Translations under genes and position numbers: made by a program
Shown here: one piece after another, positions 6,353 to 13,825 of the stretch
Numbering within the stretch: position 1 is the stretch's first letter
How the letters are laid out: each line of letters starts with the position of its first letter
Source: Bacteroidaceae bacterium
Lineage (GTDB): Bacteria; Bacteroidota; Bacteroidia; Bacteroidales; Bacteroidaceae
DNA length: 19,892 nucleotides
Assembly: GCA_017551845.1 (NCBI GenBank)
Contig: JAFZKR010000160.1
Coordinates: 1 to 19,892 of the forward strand
Direction of reading: 5' to 3'
The notes under the pieces: model-generated
The model's database searches: none
Told to the model about the DNA's origin: nothing
The model's input: only the letters and a program-made list of their open reading frames with translations

Positions 6353-7537
6353 CTAATCGACTGCCAGTACAAGCCCCTTAAGATACTCGCTCTCCGGGTG
6401 AAAAATATTGACAGGATGATCTGCTGGCTGATGTAATTGGCACAAAATCCTCACATTTCGCTTCGAAGCGGCAGCAGCTGTAAACACAGCCATTCTGAAC
6501 TGTTCTTTTGTCACCACCTGGGAACATGAGAAAGTAAACAGAATCCCACCTGGCACAATTTTTTCAAACGCTTTCTGATTAAGTCGCCGGTATCCGATAA
6601 GAGCATGCTTGAGAGCATCCTTATGCTTGGCGAAAGCCGGGGGATCAAGAACAATCAGGTCATATCGGGATTCCATTGTATCAAGAAAACGGAACGCATC
6701 CTGGGCAAATGCTTCGTGTCTTGCGTCATCAGGGAAATTATCCTTGACACCGTTTACTGTCAACTCCACCGCGCGGGCGGAACTATCTACGGAATGCACG
6801 AGCCTGGCTCCACCCCTCATGGCTGCAAGCGAAAAACCGCCCGTATAACAGAACATATTCAGAACACTGCGTCCCTTTGAGTATTTCTCCAACAATACGC
6901 GGTTTTCACGCTGATCTATGAAGAGTCCTGTCTTTTGGCCGCTGATCCAGTCAACAGGCATACGAAGTCCGTATTCTATCGGGGTGTCATCCGATGGTCC
7001 ACCTATTATATATCCGTTCGACCTCTCAACATCGGCCTTAAAGGGCAGAGTCGTCTCCGATTTATAATAAACACCGGTAATACGGTCACCCATGACCTCA
7101 GTCAGAGCCGAAGCTATCGCATTACGATCAATATGCATACCCACCGAATGTGCTTGCATAACGGCTGTATGTCCGTAGATATCTATCACAAGCCCGGGAA
7201 GGCTGTCACCCTCACCGTGTACAAGGCGGTAAATATTATGGTCCTTACGGTCAACCAGTCCGAGCGTGCGTCTCAAGGCGAATGCATTTTCTATTCTCAT
7301 CTTCCAGAAAGTCCCGTCAACAGGTGTTTTTTCGAAAGTGAGAACGCGTACGGCTATGCTGCCTATCTGAATATGACCGGCTGCTATCCAGTCGCCAGTT
7401 GAGGTATAGACATCCACCACATCACCCTCATCAGGCTCACCCTGTATGGAGTCAATGGCTCCGGAGAATACCCATGGATGAAAACGCAGCAAGGATTCCT
7501 CCTTACCTCGTTTCAATATTACTTTCTTCTGTATCAT
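6353..7537 (-). CDS. rlmI: RlmI-type 23S rRNA (cytosine-C5)-methyltransferase
   Basis: A 394-residue SAM-dependent methyltransferase of the RlmI/YccW group; the E. coli enzyme makes m5C1962 in 23S rRNA. Residues about 3-75 form the PUA RNA-binding domain (RGKEESLLRFHPWVFSGAI). An RlmI-like middle domain carries HGEGDSLPGLVIDIYG. The C-terminal Rossmann fold has VLNMFCYTGGFSLAAM (SAM motif I), VHSVDSS, DLIVLDPPAFAKHK (motif IV) and FSCSQ with the expected catalytic Cys338. The ATG at 7537 lies inside the 3' end of the exonuclease gene (35-base overlap), indicating cotranscription and probably coupled translation. Target position is inferred from the family. Confidence 0.93.
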   Translation of the reverse strand: MIQKKVILKRGKEESLLRFHPWVFSGAIDSIQGEPDEGDVVDVYTSTGDWIAAGHIQIGSIAVRVLTFEKTPVDGTFWKMRIENAFALRRTLGLVDRKDHNIYRLVHGEGDSLPGLVIDIYGHTAVMQAHSVGMHIDRNAIASALTEVMGDRITGVYYKSETTLPFKADVERSNGYIIGGPSDDTPIEYGLRMPVDWISGQKTGLFIDQRENRVLLEKYSKGRSVLNMFCYTGGFSLAAMRGGARLVHSVDSSARAVELTVNGVKDNFPDDARHEAFAQDAFRFLDTMESRYDLIVLDPPAFAKHKDALKHALIGYRRLNQKAFEKIVPGGILFTFSCSQVVTKEQFRMAVFTAAAASKRNVRILCQLHQPADHPVNIFHPESEYLKGLVLAVD

Positions 7538-8144
7538 TCCTGATTATACTGTAATCGCCTGATTCCCGTAATTCTTTCAGCCGCATGTAAATCTTAAGGC
7601 AGGCCCATGCATCAATGGCCGCATACTGCCGCTGCCCCTCCGTGAGGCATTCTGTTTCCCAGTTGCTAAGCTGCTGGTTCTTGGAAATCTTCTTACCGAA
7701 AAGAATAGCGAAAATCTTTTGCAATCCTTTCTCTTCAATTCCCATTTCACCGCACATATCGGGCAGGTCAACAAAACCGTCAGGGCGAATGGCCCTCCTG
7801 GATGCAATAGAACTGAAATCGTCCCTCACGGAAACACCTACCTTAATTATATTCTTGTCCGAGAGAAAAGCCGCCACACAATCCGGAATGTCTATCAAAT
7901 TCAAACGGAACAGATATGCAGTTGTCAGCGTAGATAACTGCAACAAGGCAATTTTATTGCTACTGCCCTTAGAGAACGACGGTCTTGTCTCAGTATCGAA
8001 ACCTACCGTTTTTTCCTCAGAAAGAGTTTTGATGGCCTTCTCAGCTTTCTCCAGAGTATCTATCTCCTCAATAAAGCCATCGAATACCACCCTTGGCATA
8101 ACTGTCAGCCTTGATTTGTCAAGCTTACTCTCTATTTCAATCAT
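7503..8144 (-). CDS. 3'-5' exonuclease domain protein, DEDDy family (RNase D-like)
   Basis: A 213-residue single-domain exonuclease. Exo I is GFDTETRPSF with Asp50 and Glu52, Exo II is KVGVSVRDD with Asp108, and Exo III is QYAAIDAWACLKIY with Tyr174 and Asp178. The complete DEDD set plus Tyr predicts an active two-metal 3'-5' exonuclease of the DEDDy type. There is no HRDC domain, unlike true RNase D, so whether the substrate is RNA or DNA is open. The start at 8144 overlaps the end of the DUF5063 gene by 8 bases; an internal ATG at codon 16 (MPRVVFDG) is an alternative start. The position between DUF5063 and rlmI suggests a role in RNA processing, which is inference. Confidence 0.92.
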   Translation of the reverse strand: MIEIESKLDKSRLTVMPRVVFDGFIEEIDTLEKAEKAIKTLSEEKTVGFDTETRPSFSKGSSNKIALLQLSTLTTAYLFRLNLIDIPDCVAAFLSDKNIIKVGVSVRDDFSSIASRRAIRPDGFVDLPDMCGEMGIEEKGLQKIFAILFGKKISKNQQLSNWETECLTEGQRQYAAIDAWACLKIYMRLKELRESGDYSIIRNDTEESNIETR

Positions 8145-8691
8145 AATTACCGTTTACGGAAGAAAAGAAAGGATCCTGTACTTCACCGAAGGAATATCTG
8201 ATGTTGTGAACTGCCCGCAATGTATTGGCAAGGGTCTGCCCCCAGTATGTACGAAAGCCTTCAGCGCACACAGCCAGAGCTTCATTCATAACATCTTCAA
8301 GACCGCTCCGGTATGAGACGATAAAATTCTTAAGGGCCTGATAAATATCTGCCAGATCCTCTGATATCGATTTGAGAACGGGAGTGTCGCTGTATTTCAT
8401 ATCCTCCACAAAGACTTCGAGATAGTCATCGGCATCGGCCAGCAGGGCTCTCACCGCGGAACGTACTGAATCATACTCAGGCTCAGTCACGCTCTCTTCA
8501 AGATAGAGTCCCTCCTGTTCCGCATCCGGTAGCATGGATGCCTTGAGATAAAGCAACGGCAGGAGTTTGGAAAGTACTTCCACGAATTCTCCTCTCTCCT
8601 TTTCACAGGAGTTACCGATGAATACGCAATATTCGGCAGCCACTGTGACAAACTCCACAGTATTCTTATCCAATGCAAGGTTTTCTTCCAT
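8137..8691 (-). CDS. DUF5063 family protein of unknown function
   Basis: A 184-residue acidic, almost entirely helical protein matching my recollection of DUF5063 in Bacteroidetes; no enzyme motif is visible. It has no signal peptide or membrane helix, so it should be cytoplasmic. Helical segments include VEFVTVAAEYCVFI, FVEVLSKLLPLLYLKASMLP and LEDVMNEALAVCAEGFRTYW. It is the first gene of a three-gene operon with a DEDDy exonuclease and RlmI, and is overlapped by the former. The ATG at 8691 is 25 bases from a perfect promoter -7 box, consistent with this start. A partner or adaptor role for the exonuclease is possible but unsupported by any motif. Confidence 0.85.
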   Translation of the reverse strand: MEENLALDKNTVEFVTVAAEYCVFIGNSCEKERGEFVEVLSKLLPLLYLKASMLPDAEQEGLYLEESVTEPEYDSVRSAVRALLADADDYLEVFVEDMKYSDTPVLKSISEDLADIYQALKNFIVSYRSGLEDVMNEALAVCAEGFRTYWGQTLANTLRAVHNIRYSFGEVQDPFFSSVNGNYD

Positions 8692-8715
8692 TCAGTTCCG
8701 CTTGTTTTCGGAGGG

Positions 8716-8746
8716 CAAAAATAAGGACTATTTACCGATTATCAAA
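8716..8746 (-). promoter_or_regulatory. Consensus Bacteroides promoter of the DUF5063-exonuclease-rlmI operon
   Basis: On the minus strand TTTG (8746-8743) is followed after exactly 19 bases by TATTTTTG (8723-8716), a perfect -33/-7 pair. Initiation should be near 8710, giving a leader of about 20 bases before the ATG at 8691. This is the best promoter in the window. It is back-to-back with the ftsK promoter at 8778-8785. Confidence 0.85.
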
Positions 8747-8777
8747 ATGAGCGGACAAGCTGTTCCCGCTTTTTTAT

Positions 8778-8785
8778 TATCTTTG
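8778..8785 (+). promoter_or_regulatory. -7 box of the ftsK operon
   Basis: TATCTTTG is a full match to TAnnTTTG, preceded by a T-rich run. No TTTG sits 19 bases upstream, so the -33 element is poor. Initiation is expected near 8791, leaving a leader of about 45 bases that begins almost directly with the palindrome at 8798-8814. Confidence 0.65.
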
Positions 8786-8797
8786 CAAATCGCGATT

Positions 8798-8814
8798 GTC
8801 CCGGTATCCGGGAC
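8798..8814 (+). promoter_or_regulatory. Perfect GC-rich palindrome at the start of the ftsK leader
   Basis: GTCCCGG (8798-8804), a TAT loop and CCGGGAC (8808-8814) form a perfect 7-base-pair stem. It falls about 7 bases after the predicted transcription start and 22 bases before the ATG. It could fold as a 5'-terminal RNA hairpin or be a DNA operator. It has no U tract and is not a terminator. Confidence 0.5.
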
Positions 8815-8836
8815 CGTCAGAAAACAATGAAAGAAT

Positions 8837-11278
8837 ATGGCCAGCATAAAAGAAAAAAAACAGCGAACCGGGACTCAGAAACCTGAAAAGGTATTCAATA
8901 TCAGACAGATTACAGATACTTTCAGGACCGACACATTCAAGTTCGTATTGGGAGCGATACTTCTGGTTTCGGCACTTTTCCTTTTCGGAGCATACATTTC
9001 CTTCCTTTTCAACGGAGGGTCTGACCAGAGTATTCTCGCGACCGAAGGACAGAATGCAGCCAACAGCACAGGCAGTCTCGGTGCTGCAGCCGCCAATCTG
9101 CTGGTAAACCGCTGGTTCGGACTCTCTTCCGTCCTGATACCTTTCTTTATGGTTCTTGCCGGCACCAATCTGATGGGCCTGACACACCTGAAACTGTGGA
9201 AATGGTTCATAAGTTGCGTATTCCTCATGCTGTGGTGTTCCATATTCCTGAATCTCATACTCCGTGATCTCACCGGCATAATGAGTTCATCATTCATCAT
9301 GCCCGGCGGCAACCACGGCATGAACGCCACCGACTGGCTCACCCATTATATAGGTGTACCCGGAATATTCCTGCTCTTGTTACTCACCATGCTTCTGTTC
9401 TGTGTGTTCCTTACACGCAGGACCATTGAGTGGGTAAGAGGCAGAGCCGACAGTCTCAAGCGTGGCGTGCGCCGCTCAAGCAACGAAGAAGCCGATAGTG
9501 AATCCGTAACTGATTCTGCAGACGCCCCTGCCCCCACCTCATTCCCCGTGAATCATGTAACCACACCCGATCCGTCCGATGATGATATCAGGGAAAGTGA
9601 AGAAATCCGCATTGAACCTGAAGAAAACCGCATAGGAAACATCCTTGGAAAAAAGCTCAAGGAGAAACATGAAAAAGAGACACCTGTCAAAGAGGAAAAA
9701 GAGGTCACCATGACCATAAATGCCGGTGAAACCGAGAAAGCCGAAGGAAAGATTCAGGAGCCGTATGACCCGCGTCTTGACCTTTCGCACTACAGGTTCC
9801 CCACCCTGGACCTTCTCAAGCACTATGACAACGATTCCCCTGCAATAGACGAGAAGGAGCAGATTTCCAATAAGAACAGGATTATAGATGTGCTGCGTAA
9901 TTTCGGGATTGAGATCGACTCTATCAACGCAACTGTAGGTCCCACTATAACACTGTATGAGATAACTCCTGCCCCTGGTGTGAGGATATCCAAGATACGC
10001 AACCTTGAAGCCGACATAGCACTAAGCCTTTCAGCATTGGGAATTCGTATCATAGCCCCCATTCCGGGTAAGGGAACCATTGGTATAGAGGTGCCTAACG
10101 CCAAACCAGTCATCGTATCCATGGAGTCCATACTCAACAGCCGGAAATTTGCCGAAAGTAAGATGGAACTTCCCGTGGCACTTGGCCGTACAATAACCAA
10201 CGAAGTATTTATGTTTGACCTGGCCAAGATGCCACATCTTCTTGTGGCAGGTGCCACCGGTCAAGGTAAATCGGTAGGTCTGAACGCCGTCATTACTTCA
10301 CTGCTCTATAAAAAGCACCCTGCCGAACTCAAACTCGTGATGGTTGATCCCAAGATGGTGGAGTTCAGCATATACGCTCCCATCGTAAAGCATTTCCTTG
10401 CCAAAATGCCCGATGAAGAGGATGCGATCATTACCGATACTACCAAAGTAATCCACACGCTCAAATCACTCTGCATAGAGATGGATAGCCGTTATGAACT
10501 GCTCAAAGAGGCCAACGTCCGCTCTGTCACTGAATACAACAACAAGTTCAAGGACCGCCTCCTGAATCCTGAGAAAGGACATCGCTATCTTCCCTATATA
10601 GTGGTGGTGATAGATGAGTTCGGTGACCTCATCATGACTGCCGGAAAGGACATTGAGATGCCTATTGCAAGAATAGCCCAAAAGGCACGCGCCGTAGGTA
10701 TGCACATGATAATAGCCACCCAGCGCCCCACCACGAACATCATCACCGGTACCATCAAGGCCAACTTCCCTGCCCGTATGGCATTCCGGGTAAGCTCTAT
10801 GATTGACTCCCGAACCATTCTGGACCGTCCGGGTGCCAACCAGCTCATCGGACGTGGAGACCTGCTGTTCCTATCTGGAAGTGATCCTGTGCGCGTACAG
10901 TGCGCCTTCGTGGATACTCCTGAGGTAAACAACATCTGCCAGTACATAAGCCGTCAACAAGGTTATACAGAAGCCTATCCCCTGCCTGAATACGTCGATG
11001 AAAACGAAAGCGGAGGCAACACTGACGGAGGCATGGACGTGGGTAAGTTCGACCCCATGTTTGCGGAGGCTGCCAGACTCATCGTGGTACAGCAGTCAGG
11101 CTCCACATCGCTAATTCAACGCAAGTTCGCTATAGGCTATAACCGCGCCGGACGACTTATGGACCAGCTTGAGAAGGCCGGTATCGTGGGACGCGCCGAT
11201 GGAAGCAAACCACGTCCTGTACTGGTGTCCGATGAAATTCAGCTGGACCGCATACTGGAATCTCTTAACCTGCTATGA
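8837..11278 (+). CDS. ftsK: DNA translocase FtsK
   Basis: Septum-located, membrane-anchored hexameric ATPase that pumps DNA toward dif and helps resolve sister chromosomes at division. At 813 residues it matches the short-linker Bacteroidetes form rather than the 1329-residue E. coli protein. Four membrane segments lie near residues 35-58, 94-115, 120-142 and 171-193. A charged linker runs to about 330. The alpha/beta motor carries the Walker A motif GATGQGKS (472-479) and the Walker B motif VVVIDEFGDL (Asp593-Glu594). A C-terminal winged-helix gamma domain (YNRAGRLMDQLEKAGIVG, from about 770) reads KOPS-type sites. It is the first gene of a six-gene plus-strand run. An ATG 10 bases upstream is out of frame, so 8837 is the start. 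Confidence 0.97.
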   Translation: MASIKEKKQRTGTQKPEKVFNIRQITDTFRTDTFKFVLGAILLVSALFLFGAYISFLFNGGSDQSILATEGQNAANSTGSLGAAAANLLVNRWFGLSSVLIPFFMVLAGTNLMGLTHLKLWKWFISCVFLMLWCSIFLNLILRDLTGIMSSSFIMPGGNHGMNATDWLTHYIGVPGIFLLLLLTMLLFCVFLTRRTIEWVRGRADSLKRGVRRSSNEEADSESVTDSADAPAPTSFPVNHVTTPDPSDDDIRESEEIRIEPEENRIGNILGKKLKEKHEKETPVKEEKEVTMTINAGETEKAEGKIQEPYDPRLDLSHYRFPTLDLLKHYDNDSPAIDEKEQISNKNRIIDVLRNFGIEIDSINATVGPTITLYEITPAPGVRISKIRNLEADIALSLSALGIRIIAPIPGKGTIGIEVPNAKPVIVSMESILNSRKFAESKMELPVALGRTITNEVFMFDLAKMPHLLVAGATGQGKSVGLNAVITSLLYKKHPAELKLVMVDPKMVEFSIYAPIVKHFLAKMPDEEDAIITDTTKVIHTLKSLCIEMDSRYELLKEANVRSVTEYNNKFKDRLLNPEKGHRYLPYIVVVIDEFGDLIMTAGKDIEMPIARIAQKARAVGMHMIIATQRPTTNIITGTIKANFPARMAFRVSSMIDSRTILDRPGANQLIGRGDLLFLSGSDPVRVQCAFVDTPEVNNICQYISRQQGYTEAYPLPEYVDENESGGNTDGGMDVGKFDPMFAEAARLIVVQQSGSTSLIQRKFAIGYNRAGRLMDQLEKAGIVGRADGSKPRPVLVSDEIQLDRILESLNLL

Positions 11279-11287
11279 CGTATTAAT

Positions 11288-11929
11288 ATGAACAAGTTTA
11301 CATCAATACTTCTTTCGGCGGTTCTGTTTCTGATGAATAATCCGTTGAAAGCGCAGGATTCGGCAGAGTCACTTGTACAAAGAACCGCAGCAAAGCTTGA
11401 GAAGGACGGCGGTATTACTATGAACCTTAGTATAACCGTCAGGGATGGTTTTAAAACTGACATCAGGGAGGTTACATTCGATATGTCAGGCGATTCGTTC
11501 CGCTCAACCGATGATGAGAATACCATCTGGTTTGACGGCAAGACACTGTGGCGAGGGAGTGACTTCGGCTCCGGAATTGAAGAAATATACATAAGCGAAC
11601 CTCTGGCCGATGAAGCCGCAAGATTCAACCTTATCAGAATGCTCAAGGAACATGAGGGATTCAGTGTAACAGGAAATGGCCACGACACATTCACCCTTAC
11701 CGCTTCCGACAACGGCAGCAGCATTGCCGGCATAAGCAGCATAACTGTCAAGGTTGACCCTGCTACGAATGTTATCCGCAGAGCCTACATCTCGTTTTCA
11801 GAAGAGACAGGTGATATGAAAGCTGACATCAGTGTCCTCCAGTATTCCCCCGACAAAAAATTTGACGGGAAAACATTCAAATGTCCCGTTAAGGAGTACA
11901 AGGATGCTGACATCATTGACCTCAGATAA
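11288..11929 (+). CDS. LolA-like periplasmic outer-membrane lipoprotein carrier protein
   Basis: A 213-residue secreted protein. Residues 1-22 (MNKFTSILLSAVLFLMNNPLKA) are a signal peptide with likely cleavage before QDSAES. The mature part fits the LolA/LolB half-barrel fold that shields lipoprotein acyl chains in transit: an initial helix (AESLVQRTAAKLEK), then strands such as ITMNLSITVRDG, NTIWFDGKTLWRG and a C-terminal DKKFDGKTFKCPVKEYKDADIIDLR. In LolA proteins the WFDGKTLW-type segment is a common landmark. It starts 9 bases after ftsK, and in Bacteroidales a lolA-like gene between ftsK and trxB is a familiar arrangement. Whether it serves all lipoproteins or a subset is not shown. I leave the symbol empty because the sequence is divergent. 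Confidence 0.85.
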   Translation: MNKFTSILLSAVLFLMNNPLKAQDSAESLVQRTAAKLEKDGGITMNLSITVRDGFKTDIREVTFDMSGDSFRSTDDENTIWFDGKTLWRGSDFGSGIEEIYISEPLADEAARFNLIRMLKEHEGFSVTGNGHDTFTLTASDNGSSIAGISSITVKVDPATNVIRRAYISFSEETGDMKADISVLQYSPDKKFDGKTFKCPVKEYKDADIIDLR

Positions 11930-11972
11930 CAATCAACCGGTAAAAAAACAGAAACTGAATCATTTTAGAAAT

Positions 11973-12902
11973 ATGGAACTGATAAAATGCCTTATCATCG
12001 GATCCGGCCCGGCCGGTTTTACCGCAGCTATCTATGCTTCACGCGCCAACCTTTCACCCGTGCTCTATGAAGGACCGCAGTCCGGCGGCCAACTCATCAC
12101 CACTACAGTGGTCGAAAACTTCCCGGGTTATCCCGATGGTGTGAGCGGATATGACATGATGGAGGACATGCGCACTCAGGCTGCCCATTTCGGAGCGGTT
12201 ATCCGTAACGGTTTAGTTACCTCAGTAGATTTCAGTTCCAGCCCCTACACAGTTACAATCGACGGTACCGAGCAGATTCAGGCCGAAACTGTCATCATCG
12301 CCACGGGGGCAACGGCCAAATACCTTGGATTACCCGATGAAACCAAGTATGCCGGACGCGGAGTAAGTGCCTGCGCCACCTGCGACGGTTTCTTTTTCCG
12401 CAAAAAGACAGTAGCAGTCGTAGGCGGTGGTGATACTGCCTGCGAGGAGGCTGCCTACCTCTCTACCCTAGCCGAGAAAGTATATCTTATTGTACGTAAG
12501 AACTATTTGAGAGCCAGTGATATCATGCAGAAACGAGTACTGGATAACCCCAAGATAGAAGTGCTGTTCGGTCATAATGCCGAAGGATTGACAGGTGAGA
12601 ATAAGGTGCAGGGCGTAAAGCTGGTAAAGGACCTGGGACTGCCCACTGAGGAGCATTACGAGCGTTCCATTGACGGATTCTTCCTAGCCATAGGCCACAA
12701 GCCCAACTCCGATGTTTTCAAGCCATGGATAGATACCGATGAAAACGGTTATATCAAAACATTGAACGGAACGCCGGTCACCAATATTCCGGGAGTTTTT
12801 GCTGCAGGCGATGTGGCTGACCCGGTTTATCGTCAGGCAGTTTGTGCAGCCGCAAGCGGATGCAAGGCAGCCATAGAGGCTGAACGTTATCTCAACAAAT
12901 AA
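11973..12902 (+). CDS. trxB: Thioredoxin-disulfide reductase (NADPH, FAD)
   Basis: Flavoprotein that reduces thioredoxin with NADPH in the cytoplasm. Its 309 residues equal the usual low-molecular-weight TrxB length. The FAD dinucleotide fold is LIIGSGPAGFTAAIYASRA near residues 8-26. The redox centre CATC has Cys134 and Cys137. The NADPH fold is VAVVGGGDTACEEAAYL, and the C-terminal FAD motif is GVFAAGDVADPVYRQAVCAA. The reading frame is open upstream to 11832, but the ATG at 11973 gives MELIKCLIIGSGPAG, the normal start. It lies 43 bases after the lolA-like stop and 22 bases before metF. Identity is very secure. Confidence 0.96.
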   Translation: MELIKCLIIGSGPAGFTAAIYASRANLSPVLYEGPQSGGQLITTTVVENFPGYPDGVSGYDMMEDMRTQAAHFGAVIRNGLVTSVDFSSSPYTVTIDGTEQIQAETVIIATGATAKYLGLPDETKYAGRGVSACATCDGFFFRKKTVAVVGGGDTACEEAAYLSTLAEKVYLIVRKNYLRASDIMQKRVLDNPKIEVLFGHNAEGLTGENKVQGVKLVKDLGLPTEEHYERSIDGFFLAIGHKPNSDVFKPWIDTDENGYIKTLNGTPVTNIPGVFAAGDVADPVYRQAVCAAASGCKAAIEAERYLNK

Positions 12903-12924
12903 ATAAATAATATATGACAGGAAT

Positions 12925-13809
12925 ATGAAGATTTCCGAGATTCTGGCCAGGAAAAAGACCCTTTCATTCGAGATTTTCCCACCAAAAAGAGAAGATGAGA
13001 CATTCACTCTCATCAGTGAAACCATCAAAAACATGGATGCATGGTCACCTGATTTCATCAGTGTGACATACGGCGCACTTGGCAACACCCTTACCAACTC
13101 TGCCCGCATTGCCCGCCATATCAAGGAAAACAGCAAAGCAGAACCTTTAGCACACCTTACATGTGTCGCTTCCACTACATCCAAAGTGGACGAAGTTCTC
13201 TCCGAGCTGAAAGAGTTCGGAGTGGAGAATCTCCTTACCCTCCGCGGTGACATCCCCAAGAACACTGAGAGCCCTCTGTTGTCCGATTTCATACACGCAT
13301 CGGACCTTGCCCGTTACATAAGCTGGAAATGGAACGGAGTCTTCTCAATGGCAGGAGCCTGCTATCCCGAGAAACACCCCGAAGCACAAAATCTAGCCAC
13401 GGACATAGAGTACATGAAAATCAAGCAAGATGCCGGCATGGAGTTCTTCAACAGTCAGCTATTCTTTGATAATGAAGTGTTTTACCACTTCCTGCTCAAG
13501 GCACGCAAGGCCGGAATCACCGTCCCCATCATACCAGGAATCATGCCTGTAACCAATTACGCACAGTTAGACCGTATGATACAGATAACCGGTTGTAACG
13601 TTCCCATCAAACTATGGAACTATTTTGACCGCTATAAGAACGACAAGGAGGCCATTGAGGAGATCGGACTTATTTTCACAAGCTATCAGATTCTGGACCT
13701 GATTGCGAACGATGTTGACGGAATCCACATCTACTCCATGAACAAAAGCGGATTCATAAACAAATTGATGCAGAACATCAGCTATGTGGCAACCGGATTC
13801 TTCAAATAA
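12925..13809 (+). CDS. metF: 5,10-methylenetetrahydrofolate reductase
   Basis: FAD enzyme that reduces methylenetetrahydrofolate to 5-methyltetrahydrofolate, the methyl donor for methionine synthase. The 294 residues match the bacterial MetF barrel without the eukaryotic regulatory domain. SFEIFPPKRED carries the catalytic glutamate, Glu16 (E. coli Glu28), and LTLRGDIP carries Asp109 (E. coli Asp120). FFNSQLFFDNE and IPIIPGIMPVTNYAQL-type segments are also characteristic. It starts 22 bases after trxB and is followed 16 bases later by metH, so donor and acceptor enzymes of the methyl transfer are co-expressed. No SAM or cobalamin riboswitch fits in these gaps. Confidence 0.95.
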   Translation: MKISEILARKKTLSFEIFPPKREDETFTLISETIKNMDAWSPDFISVTYGALGNTLTNSARIARHIKENSKAEPLAHLTCVASTTSKVDEVLSELKEFGVENLLTLRGDIPKNTESPLLSDFIHASDLARYISWKWNGVFSMAGACYPEKHPEAQNLATDIEYMKIKQDAGMEFFNSQLFFDNEVFYHFLLKARKAGITVPIIPGIMPVTNYAQLDRMIQITGCNVPIKLWNYFDRYKNDKEAIEEIGLIFTSYQILDLIANDVDGIHIYSMNKSGFINKLMQNISYVATGFFK

Positions 13810-13825
13810 TTGCTAAAAACACGAA

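Noticed and set aside
7615..8316. Long plus-strand open frame (233 codons) across the exonuclease and DUF5063 genes
   Set aside because: It is antisense to two genes with clear motifs and operon overlaps, has no promoter or family resemblance, and its composition reads like a mirror frame.
11832..11972. Upstream extension of trxB into the lolA-like gene
   Set aside because: The frame is open by chance; TrxB begins with MELIKCLIIGSGPAG at 11973, the normal family start.
12914..12928. Four-codon reading frame ATG ACA GGA ATA TGA overlapping the metF start
   Set aside because: Could be a coupling mini-cistron, but the same bases look like a purine-rich ribosome-binding stretch (ACAGGAAT) before metF; nothing else supports a leader peptide.
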